Source: Scedosporium boydii (Eukaryota > Ascomycota > Sordariomycetes > Microascales > Microascaceae). From it: a stretch of DNA of 64,000 nt. The stretch covers positions 186,001 to 250,000 of the forward strand of contig NJFT01000003.1 in assembly GCA_002221725.1 (NCBI GenBank), written 5' to 3'. The notes under the pieces are model-generated. The model was not told the DNA's origin. It ran no database searches and saw nothing but the letters and a program-made list of their open reading frames with translations. The translations under genes and the position numbers were made by a program. Positions 10,572-20,394 of the stretch are shown one piece after another (positions within the stretch are counted from its first letter, which is position 1; every line of letters starts with the position of its first letter).

Positions 10572-13500
10572 ATGGAAGCTCAAACTACCGGGTATCTATC
10601 TGGAGACCCATGGGTTGAGAACAAGGACATCCTTCACCGCCTGTATGTGCAGGAAAAGAAAAAGCTCACAGAAGTCAAGATAATAATGGAAAGAGAATAC
10701 GGATTTCCTGGTGCACCGTACGTTTTATATTCAGTTGGTACTCCAACGACTGTTGTTCTGACGACTATGCAGCATTTCTACATACGAAACAAAGCTGAAT
10801 AAGCTCCTGGGCCTGCGGAAAAACCTGAAGCATTCCGACTGGTTGATCGTTGAGAAGCGACTGAAAGCTCGAGGTCAGAAACCTGCCGAAGTCCTCCTTT
10901 GCGGCAAGGTCATGGAGCCACAAAAGCTACGGAGAAAGATAACGAGGGCTCGAGCCAAAGCGGCTCTACATGGGGGCTATACCAGTAAGTATACTAATAT
11001 CACATCTAGCTGTGCTTCTTCCTCCATAATCAGGTGCTCAGTCCTACCATTTTAGATGAAGAATCACCCCTTCCTACTGGTGTGGAGATTCGAACTCCAC
11101 ATTCAAGTCCCAGGATGCCCGACGCAATGGAAGAAGAAAATTCCGTCTATTTTCGAGAGCCATTGGCGGGAAACCATGGGTTCTGGGGAATAACTACTCC
11201 CCCTTTGCAAGTGCCCTTCCCCATCTCATATTCGCCATGGGATCCTGATCCAGGGTTCTTAGCCTTCCCATCCCCGAACCTTCCTTTGATGGATCCTACT
11301 TTTTCAACCATAGCTGCAACCATTCCCGAAATCCCGGGAGACCTTTCTCAATTTCCATTCCTTGCCATGCAACCGAACATGTCAAGTATCTTGGGGGAGT
11401 TGCCAAGTCTTACAGCTTCGCAGAAGTCACTCTTGGATCTGAGCTCTGAAATCGCCAGAGTCTATGACACGAATACCGCCCCGGATCTTGGATGGCAGGC
11501 TCAGAGAGGTTTTACTGGGAGAAGCGTTGGGGTATCCATCAATCACGTCGCGACACTCATGAAGGACAGTTCTTTCTCCCGCTTCAGACAAGATCTCCGC
11601 CAGCTGAGTATGTTTCCTCATCCATACGGCAATGTGACTAATATCAACCCCCAACATCTGCGAGACCAAGCCAGGACGGAAGGCGTTGATGATATATTAA
11701 CCCGATTATTGGAGACGCTATTTTATGCACTTTGCAATCGCCAGGGTTCCTGGGACGACGATTATACTCTACAGGTTTTGCAAAAATTTGAAGAGTACAC
11801 GTCTTGGACTTATTTGACATCGTCATTGAGACTTGCATTGCTGCAAACGGAGCCCCTGATGGCGAGAGAGTCTTGGATAAACTTGATAAAAGCTTCGGCG
11901 CGTCACAAGAGAGCCGATTTGTTCGAGGTCTTACTAGACATTGGATTTCAGCGGCCAGAATGGATCAAGAAGTTCGGCTCTCGTTGCTTGTTGATGGCAG
12001 GCTTCGTCGACAATCCACCCCGCTTCGACAGCACTTCTGTTATTCGACGGTTAATCGAACAAGGTGTCTCTCCATACGCGGAAATTCGAAATGACTTTTA
12101 CTTCAATCGAGCACCTTTTCACTTGGCAGCGGATAACTGCAACTATCCCCTACTGTCATACCTCTTACATGCTGGTATCGAGGTTGACCATAGAGATTCA
12201 AAGGGGTACACCCTGCTTGGGTTGGTGATGATGGCGAAAGCCGACCAGCTAAGCAAAGTGTCATGTATCCAATCATTAATCGAAGCAGGCGCCGACGTTC
12301 AAGCGCCAATGAATTCTCGCGGCTTTAACTTCGAGCTATCCCATGTCGACTGGGCTTATCTAAACGTCCCAGAGCTCTACCACAGCTGCTTCGAGAAGTA
12401 TGAATCCACGTCCAGTCTTACCATTTCGGGGATCCTCTCCGCGTCGGTTAACGGCCCTGAGGCACTGGATTCTTATGTGAACTCCAAACAATTCTTTTGC
12501 CAACCTCGCCGGGATCTCATGCTGGAAAAGGCTCTCTGTTTCCTCTGCGCCTTCTCGGGTATTGAATGGCGGGTAAAAGCCGCAAGAGCATTGCTCTGTC
12601 TCGGCGTTGATGTAAACGCTTCTAGACTTTCCAGGAGCCTGAAATCTCGTCGTTTCGACAATGACTACAGGTATTCAATGATCTCCCCTCCAATCGAACT
12701 TATTCTTTCAGGAATGGAGCCAGATACTCTAGATCAAGATTTGGAATTGCTCACTTTGTTTATCCGCTCCGGCGCGACGATAAACTTTCCTGTGGCCCTT
12801 GCCCACGTAACCTCTGCACACCAGATCCGAGCTCTCGAGCTACTCATCAGCATCATGAATGATGCTGACATTCCCGCCGATGGCGTTTCTGCATTGATTC
12901 GCGCGGCACGACTTAACAACGCCGATGCGGTTTCACTCCTCTGTAAACACGGTGTTTCTGTCAACAGCCAACTTAACAAGACGTCAGTGCTCGCCCACGT
13001 CCTTGGGGGTCCTTGGGGAGTCCGTAGGCTTCGTGGGGGTATCGAGTTTCCCTCCACGATGGCAAATGCGGCCATGTTTCAGCTTCTTCTCGATCTAGGA
13101 GCGAGAATTGCACCGCCGGCGGACAGAGAAATCCTAGAAATAATCCTGAGCAGCGGCGCTAAGGATAGCTGTGAGAAAGTTGAGATTATGATTCGTCAAG
13201 GCGTCGACTTCTCTATTTGGAATGGACGAACTTTGAGCATTCCCCTTGTGGTGTATTTCGGTGATCCACCAAAATCTCATTCCCAGCTACACAGAGCGTT
13301 TGAGCTGCTCCTGGATCATAATTTCCCTGTTACCCAAACCAAGTTCAGCGAGAGTATCCGCCGAGAAGGAGAATGTGCGCTCTCTTTTTTCATACTGGGG
13401 AAGGCAGATACAAGGTTAGTGCGACGACTTCTTGATGCGGGCGCGAACATCAACCCAAGGCGTGGAGAATGTCGTTACACACCCTTACAGGCGGCAGCAC

Positions 13501-13976
13501 TGGTGGGTAATATGGATTTGGTGAAGGAACTTCTTCGACGAGGGGCATACATCAATCCTCCGGCGCCAAGTTCCGGTTACGACCCTGTTCTTGTCTGCGC
13601 CTGCCAGAGTGAAGAGGCGAAACTTGATTTAATTCAGTATCTGCTTGAGAATGGCGCTGATGTGAACGCGGTATCGACTGAGTGGGAACTGACCGCGTTG
13701 GAGGTTGCTTCGCAGTATGACCGAGTGGACGTCTTGAGCACACTCCTCGATGCAGGCGCAAGACGCAACCGACCAGGCCAGCATATGAGCGCACTAGATT
13801 TAGCTGCTTTTCGCGGTCGCATCGAGGCAGTTCATTTCTTAGTTAAGGTTGGAGTGACAAGTGCAACGCCTGGGAAAACTGGGTACGATTATGCCATTGA
13901 ACTTGCAGAGAGTGGAGATCACTGGAGTGTTGCGGAAGTGATTCGTCAGTACGCGAGGGACAAAAGAACTCAATGA
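10572..13976 (+). CDS. Clr5-domain ankyrin-repeat protein
   Basis: Three exons, 10572-10717, 10773-10984 and 11056-13976, give 1092 residues. The N-terminal 50 or so residues form a Clr5-type domain (ILHRLYVQEKKKLTEVKIIM, then ISTYETKLNKLLGLRKNLK), a short fungal module named after the fission yeast silencing factor Clr5. It is joined exactly by intron 1. Intron 2 (10985-11055) is the only nearby choice that keeps the frame open: acceptor TTTTAG before the Asn-Glu-Glu codons. A Pro-rich middle follows, then a long helical region and ankyrin repeats. The clearest ankyrins are at the C-terminus (PLQAAALVGNMDLVKELLRR, LIQYLLENGADVNAVS, LDLAAFRGRIEAVHFLV). Such proteins are numerous in Pezizomycotina accessory genomes; their function is not established. 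The gene appears intact. Confidence 0.8.
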
Positions 13977-15102
13977 CTTTATTACGAACACTTTAGACGT
14001 TGTGGAGTTTAGCTTGGTACTTGATAACTCTTACTGCGCATTTCGAGGCACTCTTGAAGTATACCCTTGTTGAGGCTGATAGAGCGGTAACCCTGTGTCA
14101 ACAGTTTAACTCTGTCAAGATTGTCTTAGTCACGGGAAAATGAACCTGAGTTTTCCCTGGAAGCTATACAATTCCACATCTCAAGATGGTCGTATTCGGA
14201 AGACAACTTTCTATCGAATTACATGCTTCGGAGCTCAGCGACCCGGTAACCCAAGGAAGATGGTATCGCCAGCATATAATACTGAACTTTATTGTGGTTT
14301 GCCCTGGACATAGGGAGTCGTTATTAAACAGAGAGCTGTCAAGGTGTAAATTTAGGTTTCATAACTAAGAATTGATGGTTGACGTCTCAATCGCGAGAGT
14401 TCACAAGCACATTTTAGTTGCAGTTATCGTTACTCCTAAAGGTAGCGGCGGTCGAGATAGTATGGTATATCTAAGCTATGTTTTCAAAGAGATCGGGCAG
14501 TATAGATCCAAGCGAAGCTCCTAGACGGTAAAGTAGATCAATAGCGAACTTACCCAGCAGCAAGTTGCATGAGACTTGTTCATTTACGGATACCTGATCT
14601 AAGCGGCATCTCTAGGCGTCACTAAAATGAGGGGATGAAGGCGTAGGTTCACGCTGTAGATAGATAATATGCAAAGCTTCTTTCGTGTACTTGTAAATCC
14701 TGCGCTTTCTACTGCAAACCAAACGGTAGAAACCGTTCCCATTGACAGAAGTATATCTCTTGGTCAGGCCTCCCATCATCAGTGGTTCAGATAGCCAAAT
14801 GTCAGGCACATAATATACATTCAACTCTCACCAAGAGAACACCGCAACGCCTGGGCGCGAGGGACGTACACGCTGGCCGGTGGGCTCAAAGAGCAGATCT
14901 CCTTCCGTCATTTATTGTCCTCCTGTCTATTACTCACGCCGTTTCCATTCCAAAGCGAGGCATGTCCCCCTTAAATTCTCAAGATTTGTGGTGTTTACTT
15001 ACCACTATTCCCAGGAATCCATGGGTAGTTTACTCCTACCGTGATACCGTGATCCAAACACTCTCTCCTAAAGCCTCTCGAAGAAAAAGTTCCCACTTTA
15101 TA
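13977..15102. other. Intergenic, no gene seen
   Basis: About 1.1 kb between the stop of the Clr5-ankyrin gene and the stop of the minus-strand gene at 15103. Open frames are short and without recognisable motifs. The region is AT-rich, as expected for two convergent 3' regions. Confidence 0.4.
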
Positions 15103-15549
15103 CTATCGGCAAGTGTCCGCGTGGATATCCTCTGATGCAGTGATTCGGATAACACCCCGGACTGCCGTGTATTCAAATGTGCCGTTCCCGACCCGCTCGT
15201 ATGGGGTATAGTAGCCGAGTGTTATGAGTCTGACGTTCTTGGACAGGACGCTCTTCTGCAGTAGATAATTCTTGACGGCGTTTTCCGGATGTCCTCCAAG
15301 GATGACGTCGTCATAGAATCGGTATTCCATTTTATCTCTCTCAAAGACGTAACAGATTGGACTGCCCTTGGGAATTATCAGTTCCCCTCCTTCTTTCGCT
15401 GGCCAGCCAGCACACTCGTCGCATAATATTCCCGCGAATTTGCTCGTCGTCGTGGCAGTCGTGGGGTACATGTTTGTCAAGGGGCAGCCTGGGGTCCTAT
15501 TAGGATCATCGAGGTCCGCAGTATGAGAGCAGCCGAGGAGCCGGTCACC
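15103..15549 (-). CDS. Unrecognised protein, last exon; start exon not found
   Basis: An open frame of about 148 codons ends at TAG 15103. On its 5' side an in-frame TAG (15552-15550) is the end of a plausible acceptor (TTGCATAG), so I read this as the last exon of a spliced gene. The sequence has a protein-like composition with five Cys (GCSHTAD, GCPLTN, GILCDECAGW, SPICYVFE) and a well-mixed C-terminal half (YRFYDDVILGGHPENAVK, LITLGYYTPYERVG). I do not recognise a family and see no signal peptide because the start is missing. It lies head-to-head with the ankyrin/deaminase-like gene, about 450 bases away. It could also be a relic. Confidence 0.35.
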   Translation of the reverse strand, partial: GDRLLGCSHTADLDDPNRTPGCPLTNMYPTTATTTSKFAGILCDECAGWPAKEGGELIIPKGSPICYVFERDKMEYRFYDDVILGGHPENAVKNYLLQKSVLSKNVRLITLGYYTPYERVGNGTFEYTAVRGVIRITASEDIHADTCR

Positions 15550-15994
15550 CTATGCAAGACAAGAATCCTCTTTGGATGGGCGACCGTACGGTGCATGAAA
15601 GTCCTCTGCTGTTCGCTGTTCGTTCCTCTATATTCCTGTTGGACTTCTCATCTCGCAGCAGTTAGATGAAGACGCACAGTATCTTTGGGTCCTTTATCAG
15701 CTATATGCTGTCATTTCTATGCATATAGTTCGACTGTTGAGATGGCAACGCATAGGGAGAACCGAGAAACGGATAGCGATGTTGCTTGAGTAATGGCAAG
15801 ATTCCAAGATAAGTCACAGGAGCGTGTACTCACGTGTGCAAATCAGCACAGTAGAAATTCTACGTTGGGTGCACGTGACCGAGCACACTCATCATAGGAG
15901 AGGAACTCACCGACATCGAAGTGCGGGGTGGACTTGGAACGTCCTCTCGAAAGCATCAAATACTCTACATTTGTTGTCTTGCACAGTCGTTGAT
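15550..15994. promoter_or_regulatory. Divergent region upstream of the deaminase-like gene
   Basis: This 445-base stretch lies between two head-to-head reading frames. The plus-strand frame of the downstream gene stays open back to about 15824 but has a low-complexity, His-rich look there, so I treat it as leader. The missing first exon of the minus-strand gene should also be here. No motif was recognised. Confidence 0.35.
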
Positions 15995-17758
15995 ATGTCT
16001 ACTGAACTATCCCCATGCCCGAAAATTGACGTGCTTTACTGGAATGCACGGAACGTTTATGTTAAATGTCCTTACTGCGAGAAGATACATCACCATGGTG
16101 TCTCGCTTCCGGGCAGACGTGCTTCACACTGTTATCCCGGCGGCGATTATGAGTTTATATTTCCCATTGATGAAGGCAGCGGACTTGTCGGCTACGAGAT
16201 TTACAAGAAAAGGGCCTGTTTCGTGAATGCTAGCTTGCAAGCAGGTCAAATGGATGAGAATTTGCATTCTCTAGAAAGAGATGAGTGCGAATTGGCGGAT
16301 TTCTTTCGCTCCACAATGAAAATCTCGGCCACAGAACCAAAGTCGGACCCGGTTTGGAATCTCTACCATGATTCAGAAGAGGTCGAGACTATCATCACTC
16401 TTCCAGACAATGACACGTTTGAGCAGAAGAAGATTCTGTCCGCAATTTCAGCATGTGTGACTGGCAACTTGCGTGCAATAAGCCAATATCTCCACACTTC
16501 GGCCGACACGAAACTTTTTCTGCACGGAAAAGATGAGACTGGAGACACAACTCTTATCATGGCCGCAGCAGAAAGGAGCCACGAGATGGTGTCTCTCCTT
16601 TTAGAAAATGGTGCAGATGTGAACGCTGTCAATAATGACGGACGAAGTGCGCTTATGGAGGCGGCGCTCTGGGGCCGAATAGAAAGTGTGAAAGTGTTGC
16701 TCAACTCCAATGCCGACAAACGCCTTCAAGACCGTCAGGGTCGTTCTGCGATGGATTTAGCCCAGCAAGGTCGCGAAAATGAAAAGGAGAGATACCGGCG
16801 TTCTCGCCATGCAGCTGCAGAAGATGTCCCCGAACGCGACAGAGACAGGAGACATATCGTTATTTTACTCAGTGACTCGAACGCCGAGAAGCGGCATGCA
16901 TACACTAGGCCACTGTCAAAGAGTGAGCGGAATAATTATTGCTTCAAGAAATCCCAATCCGAGATGACAATAACGCTCCATGGACCCATTCAAAGCTACC
17001 CCGTGCCACGTATCACCAAAACGGCAGCAATTCTCGACAGGGGAGGACAGTTCGCTCATATATTGGCAACTAGTGGTTGGGGTACTGATGCTTTACCTCC
17101 GAACAATAAGATTGGGCCACACTGGATCGAGCAAGTCTACTATATCGCATCCACAATTGGCCATCAGTTCCAAGCTGCGCGAGATCCAGGGTGGGATCAG
17201 GGCAAACCCGGCCAGTATTTCGCTTCCCATTCAGAGAAGAAGTTGATCGCCTACTTTTTAGACAAGCACGTATTCATGCCTCAAGACAGAGAGCCTGACC
17301 AGACATTGGAAGACTCAATTCTTGAAGTAGAAGATTTTCTGGAGCAGGGAAAGCACGCGTCGGTAGCCTGGGCGAATGTGTGTGATCTGGAAGAGAGGAA
17401 AATAGAACTGGATCGCCAGCTCTTCAACGCAGATGACCGACTGCTTGGTGACTCTTACGATGAGCAAGAGATCAAAAGGCTGGAACATAAGATTCGCGCG
17501 ATTGATGAAGAACTGTCAAGGCTTCGGTCAGACGCTAGCCTGGCTGCAATGAGAACTCAGGAGAAGAAAAAGCATATGCTATTGAAGAGAGACGAGAAAC
17601 ATCGAGACCTGATGGAGCTGAGTGAAAATGAGCCCCCTGTCTCATTGAAAAGTGCAGTCATACTGAGCAGCAACGAAATCTGCGAGGACTGTGATATGTT
17701 CAGAAAAAGGGTGAATGACTATTTCCAGTTGGATATCGAAATGAGCTGGTGTATCTAG
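15995..17758 (+). CDS. Ankyrin protein with split DYW-like deaminase zinc motifs
   Basis: One uninterrupted frame gives 587 residues from the ATG at 15995 (MSTELSPCPKI); a longer in-frame extension upstream looks non-coding. In order: an N-terminal Cys/His cluster (KCPYCEKIHHHG at about residues 24-35, then RRASHC), suggestive of metal binding; a region with GYEIYKKRACFVNASLQ; two to three ankyrin repeats at about 186-290 (LIMAAAERSHEMVSLLLENG, ALMEAALWGRIESVKVLL); a conserved-looking block PHWIEQVYYIASTIGHQF; HSEKKLIAYFL with H412 and E414; a charged coiled-coil stretch at about 450-540; and SSNEICEDCDMF with C563 and C566. An HxE plus CxxC set is the zinc site of the cytidine-deaminase fold, and HSE...CxDC most resembles the DYW family. 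Known: DYW proteins deaminate C to U in RNA. Inference: this is a deaminase-like effector. Activity is unproven. Confidence 0.65.
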   Translation: MSTELSPCPKIDVLYWNARNVYVKCPYCEKIHHHGVSLPGRRASHCYPGGDYEFIFPIDEGSGLVGYEIYKKRACFVNASLQAGQMDENLHSLERDECELADFFRSTMKISATEPKSDPVWNLYHDSEEVETIITLPDNDTFEQKKILSAISACVTGNLRAISQYLHTSADTKLFLHGKDETGDTTLIMAAAERSHEMVSLLLENGADVNAVNNDGRSALMEAALWGRIESVKVLLNSNADKRLQDRQGRSAMDLAQQGRENEKERYRRSRHAAAEDVPERDRDRRHIVILLSDSNAEKRHAYTRPLSKSERNNYCFKKSQSEMTITLHGPIQSYPVPRITKTAAILDRGGQFAHILATSGWGTDALPPNNKIGPHWIEQVYYIASTIGHQFQAARDPGWDQGKPGQYFASHSEKKLIAYFLDKHVFMPQDREPDQTLEDSILEVEDFLEQGKHASVAWANVCDLEERKIELDRQLFNADDRLLGDSYDEQEIKRLEHKIRAIDEELSRLRSDASLAAMRTQEKKKHMLLKRDEKHRDLMELSENEPPVSLKSAVILSSNEICEDCDMFRKRVNDYFQLDIEMSWCI

Positions 17759-18114
17759 TTTGAACTGGAAATCTGCAAGACTAGTTCCGGAAAGCGTTGG
17801 CAGACCCCTTAGGGGGACTAGTCTCCTGTTATTGAGAGGTACACAATCAATTGTGGAACTTTGACCACCTCAAATAAAACGTCGTTGACGAGATTGGCAA
17901 ACCGGAGAAACAAGTATAGACAATAGACCGCTACCCAGAGATAGGTTTTCGCAAGATTTGTGGGTATTGATCAATTGATGCCTCGGCTGTGACGGTTCAT
18001 TCTTGAGATACTAAAATGTCGATGAATAACGCACCAGGTATTAGAGTGCAAAGCACCTCGAGATAACTTAAAAAATAAATAAATAAAAATAAATAAAAAT
18101 AAATAAAAATAAAT

Positions 18115-18150
<36 letters not shown>

Positions 18151-18694
18151 AAAAAAAAAAAATAATAAAAAAAAAAAAAAAAAAAAAAAATGGTCCACCC
18201 ACAGCGTTGCCAAAGCTGAACAGCAGTTTCCCTCGTTGGCGGCATCCAGAACAAGGACCAGGAGGCGAAGATCCTCCTATCGACACGCCCTCGTAGGCGG
18301 CGTGCGCACGGCGGTAGAAAAAGGCTGAAGAGGCGATCGGCACGGTATAGGCGGTGCATTGCAGCGTCAAGGAGGTCGTTGACGAGAACTTCGGCTGCTC
18401 CCCCGACTAGACACGACAGGGAGCTAGCTACTGGGACCAGCTTCTGGCTCCTGGGTCTGAGCAATGTGCATAGTGGCATCTTTAGGAATGAAGTTTCCCA
18501 CAAGGCCCCCTTAGATATTAGCATCGGCTGTTGAATAAGGGGGACTTATATCATATGCAGCGATTATGGCGTTTTTGCGCAATAGAATGTGGACGATTCG
18601 ATAGATATGCTGTCCCACATGTTACCGCGTCGAAGTCTCTACGAACATTATTTTGACATCCTAACTTATATTTGAGGCATGGCCATCTAGGCAA
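17759..18694. other. Intergenic with A-rich tract; unidentified GC-rich segment
   Basis: The left part is the 3' region of the ankyrin/deaminase-like gene. A long A-rich tract occupies 18069-18190 (separate entry). The segment 18190-18520 abruptly becomes GC-rich and has a minus-strand frame (LVGGAAEVLVNDLLDAAMHR) that I cannot assign. The abrupt compositional edge at the poly(A) suggests a junction of different DNA, such as an insertion, but I find no terminal repeats. Confidence 0.35.
18069..18190. repeat. A-rich low-complexity tract, (AAATA)n then poly(A)
   Basis: About 50 bases of AAATAAATAAAAAT-type repeats lead into about 70 bases that are nearly all A with a few T. This could be a microsatellite or the poly(A) tail of a retroposed copy. 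No target-site duplication could be identified by eye. Confidence 0.85.
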
Positions 18695-19237
18695 TCAAAA
18701 AGCTGTCGTTCGCGCATCGCCGTCACTAGCAAGTTCCGACACAAATCTACCGTCCATCACTCTGGAGACGTACGCTAGACATTGGCTTGGTTCATTCTCA
18801 CTAGGTATATCCGCAACGGACGTGATCTGATCTAACTCGAAGCCACCTACCACGAATTCGAGCCCGTCCGAGGAGACGCTCACGGAAGCGGGCATTCCAC
18901 CGCATGCTTCTTCACCATCCCGTCTGAATGTAGACGATCTTTTAAAGCAGTACGACCAACGTTTGTAGCATTCATCGACGTCACTGAGATCTGGTGTCCA
19001 TGACGGGAAGCCACTCTCGAGCCGAGACGGTGAAATCCAGTCGTAGATGCGTAGACTGCGCTCCGTCTCAATTACTCTCACAACGACGCTCCATAGTATA
19101 TCGTCTACGGGGTCATCGTACTTTGGCTTCGGCAGCTTGTACGAGTCTGGAACCATCGAGTAGAGGGCATATACTTTATCCCGAACATCGCTCGACCGTA
19201 GCCAGTACGTGTTTACCATGAGCCATGACATCGCCAT
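18695..19237 (-). pseudogene. HET-family protein fragment (C-terminal part)
   Basis: The frame of 180 residues matches the region downstream of the HET domain core: SSDVRDKVYALYSMVPDSYK corresponds to the family's DPRDKvyaLlgl motif, then LRIYDWISPSRLESGFPSWT corresponds to the conserved GLPSWvPDws segment. The N-terminal HET domain itself (ALSYvWG, WIDaiCINQ, RPWF.R.WVVQE) is missing, and upstream on this strand there is a stop and then unrelated decayed sequence. I therefore read it as a remnant. A larger HET gene in the same orientation starts 1.2 kb away, so this may be what is left of a tandem paralogue. Confidence 0.7.
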
Positions 19238-19811
19238 GTCGCCCTGTTAGAACTGTTCTCGAGTTCCCAAATAACACAAGGACTACGGCGATTAACTGGG
19301 GACAGATGCATCAATATTATTGGAAGCAAATTCAAGCCCGGCAACAAAGTATTCCATCGAATCGCAACTATTCAGCCCAGCGCCGCCCAAGAGTACCCTG
19401 TCACCAAGGAAACCAAGCTTTCCATTAAGCCCAAAACTACCAGTTAGTACTAATACCGCCACCACTACCTACTCGTAGCCTAGCAAAGTCTTTTCACATA
19501 TAGCATCATAAAGTCCTCACCTATTTTCAGTAGTAAGGAGGCAAGTAAGCAAAACAGGCAAAAAACACACCCTCGTCACTACCACTAGTAATAGCATTAT
19601 CGGATAGGCTGTACAATTTCCACTACTACCAGGACCAGCACCACAATTACCACCTACATACTCAGGGCACAAAGCAGATACAGCGCATATGCTGGGCCCA
19701 CTAAGATCATCCGCTATACTAAGTAGGCTATTGACAAGTAGATAACTAAGGACCCTCCTAACAAAGAAGTCGACGCCATTCCCAAGTGCATAAGTAAGCC
19801 CAGATGTAGGA
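19238..19811. other. Decayed sequence between two gene relics
   Basis: The stretch has frequent stops in all frames and many TA dinucleotides (runs such as CTACTCGTAGCCTAGC), which is the look of repeat-induced point mutation, although I cannot compute the indices. No gene is supported. It may include the decayed N-terminal part of the oxidoreductase that follows. Confidence 0.35.
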
Positions 19812-20055
19812 CAGCTTTGGTCAACTGTCAGGGAGGGCAGCAGGTTTGTTAGCATCACGCAGCGCCCTAACACTGTCAAGCCCTAGGGAAACACTCAAAA
19901 GCTTACGGAAAAGAGAATTTTTTCATTGTCAAGTCTCTAGGTAGTGAGTTGACCGAGATCGCTGAGCTTATTGACGCTGGTAACCTTAAGCCACTAGTCG
20001 ACAATGTAATGGAGTTTGAACAGTTTGTTGAGTCGAGGAAGATGGATGGAAGGGG
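19812..20055 (+). pseudogene. Quinone oxidoreductase-like (MDR superfamily) remnant
   Basis: Two adjacent frames together resemble the C-terminal end of a zinc-less medium-chain dehydrogenase. First, QLWSTVREGSRFVSITQRPN corresponds to the cofactor-domain strand with the family's GGrfVSI.. motif and is followed by a TAG. Then, shifted in frame, ENFFIVKSLGSELTEIAELI and KPLVDNVMEFEQFVESRK correspond to the usual ending (F.V.p.gsqL.eiaeLidaGklkPvvd..fpf). At least one stop and one frameshift break it. The catalytic-domain half is not recognisable upstream. It was active once, as judged by residual codon structure; it is not active now. Confidence 0.6.
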
Positions 20056-20394
20056 TGGGGGGGGGATCTCAAGGTAACGATTCAAGAGCTGTTTATAGAT
20101 AATACAACGGATTTCAGAACCTCGTTGTGCAGTATTGTCCTTCATCCCGGGCTTTAGGTTTGAATAGATATAGTACAAGATAACGCTACCGATTGAATTA
20201 TGTGTTTATTTACATTGGTTGTATGGAAGAGTTTAACCAAGGTCTTTCTCTTAGATGGCGTAGTAGAGCCAAGTCACTAGATCTGTATCATATGAGAACA
20301 CGACAAGTTAACTCGTGCTAGCCACCGCCTCGCGTGCCATTATGACTGCAGACTTGGCGAGGTACGGGCTCCTCTGCGCTGTAATGCATCCATA
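20056..20394. other. Intergenic, 3' side of the HET gene
   Basis: About 340 bases containing a G-run (GGGGTGGGGGGGGGA at about 20054-20068) and then AT-rich sequence with TTTATTTACATTGG. It is probably 3' untranslated sequence of the minus-strand HET gene. Nothing else was seen. Confidence 0.35.

Noticed and set aside
15824..15994. N-terminal extension of the deaminase-like frame
   Set aside because: It has no ATG at its start that fits a good context, is His/Arg-rich and reads like untranslated leader; the ATG at 15995 begins the motif-bearing part.
17971..18370. Minus-strand frames with long Phe runs
   Set aside because: They are only the translation of the A-rich tract.
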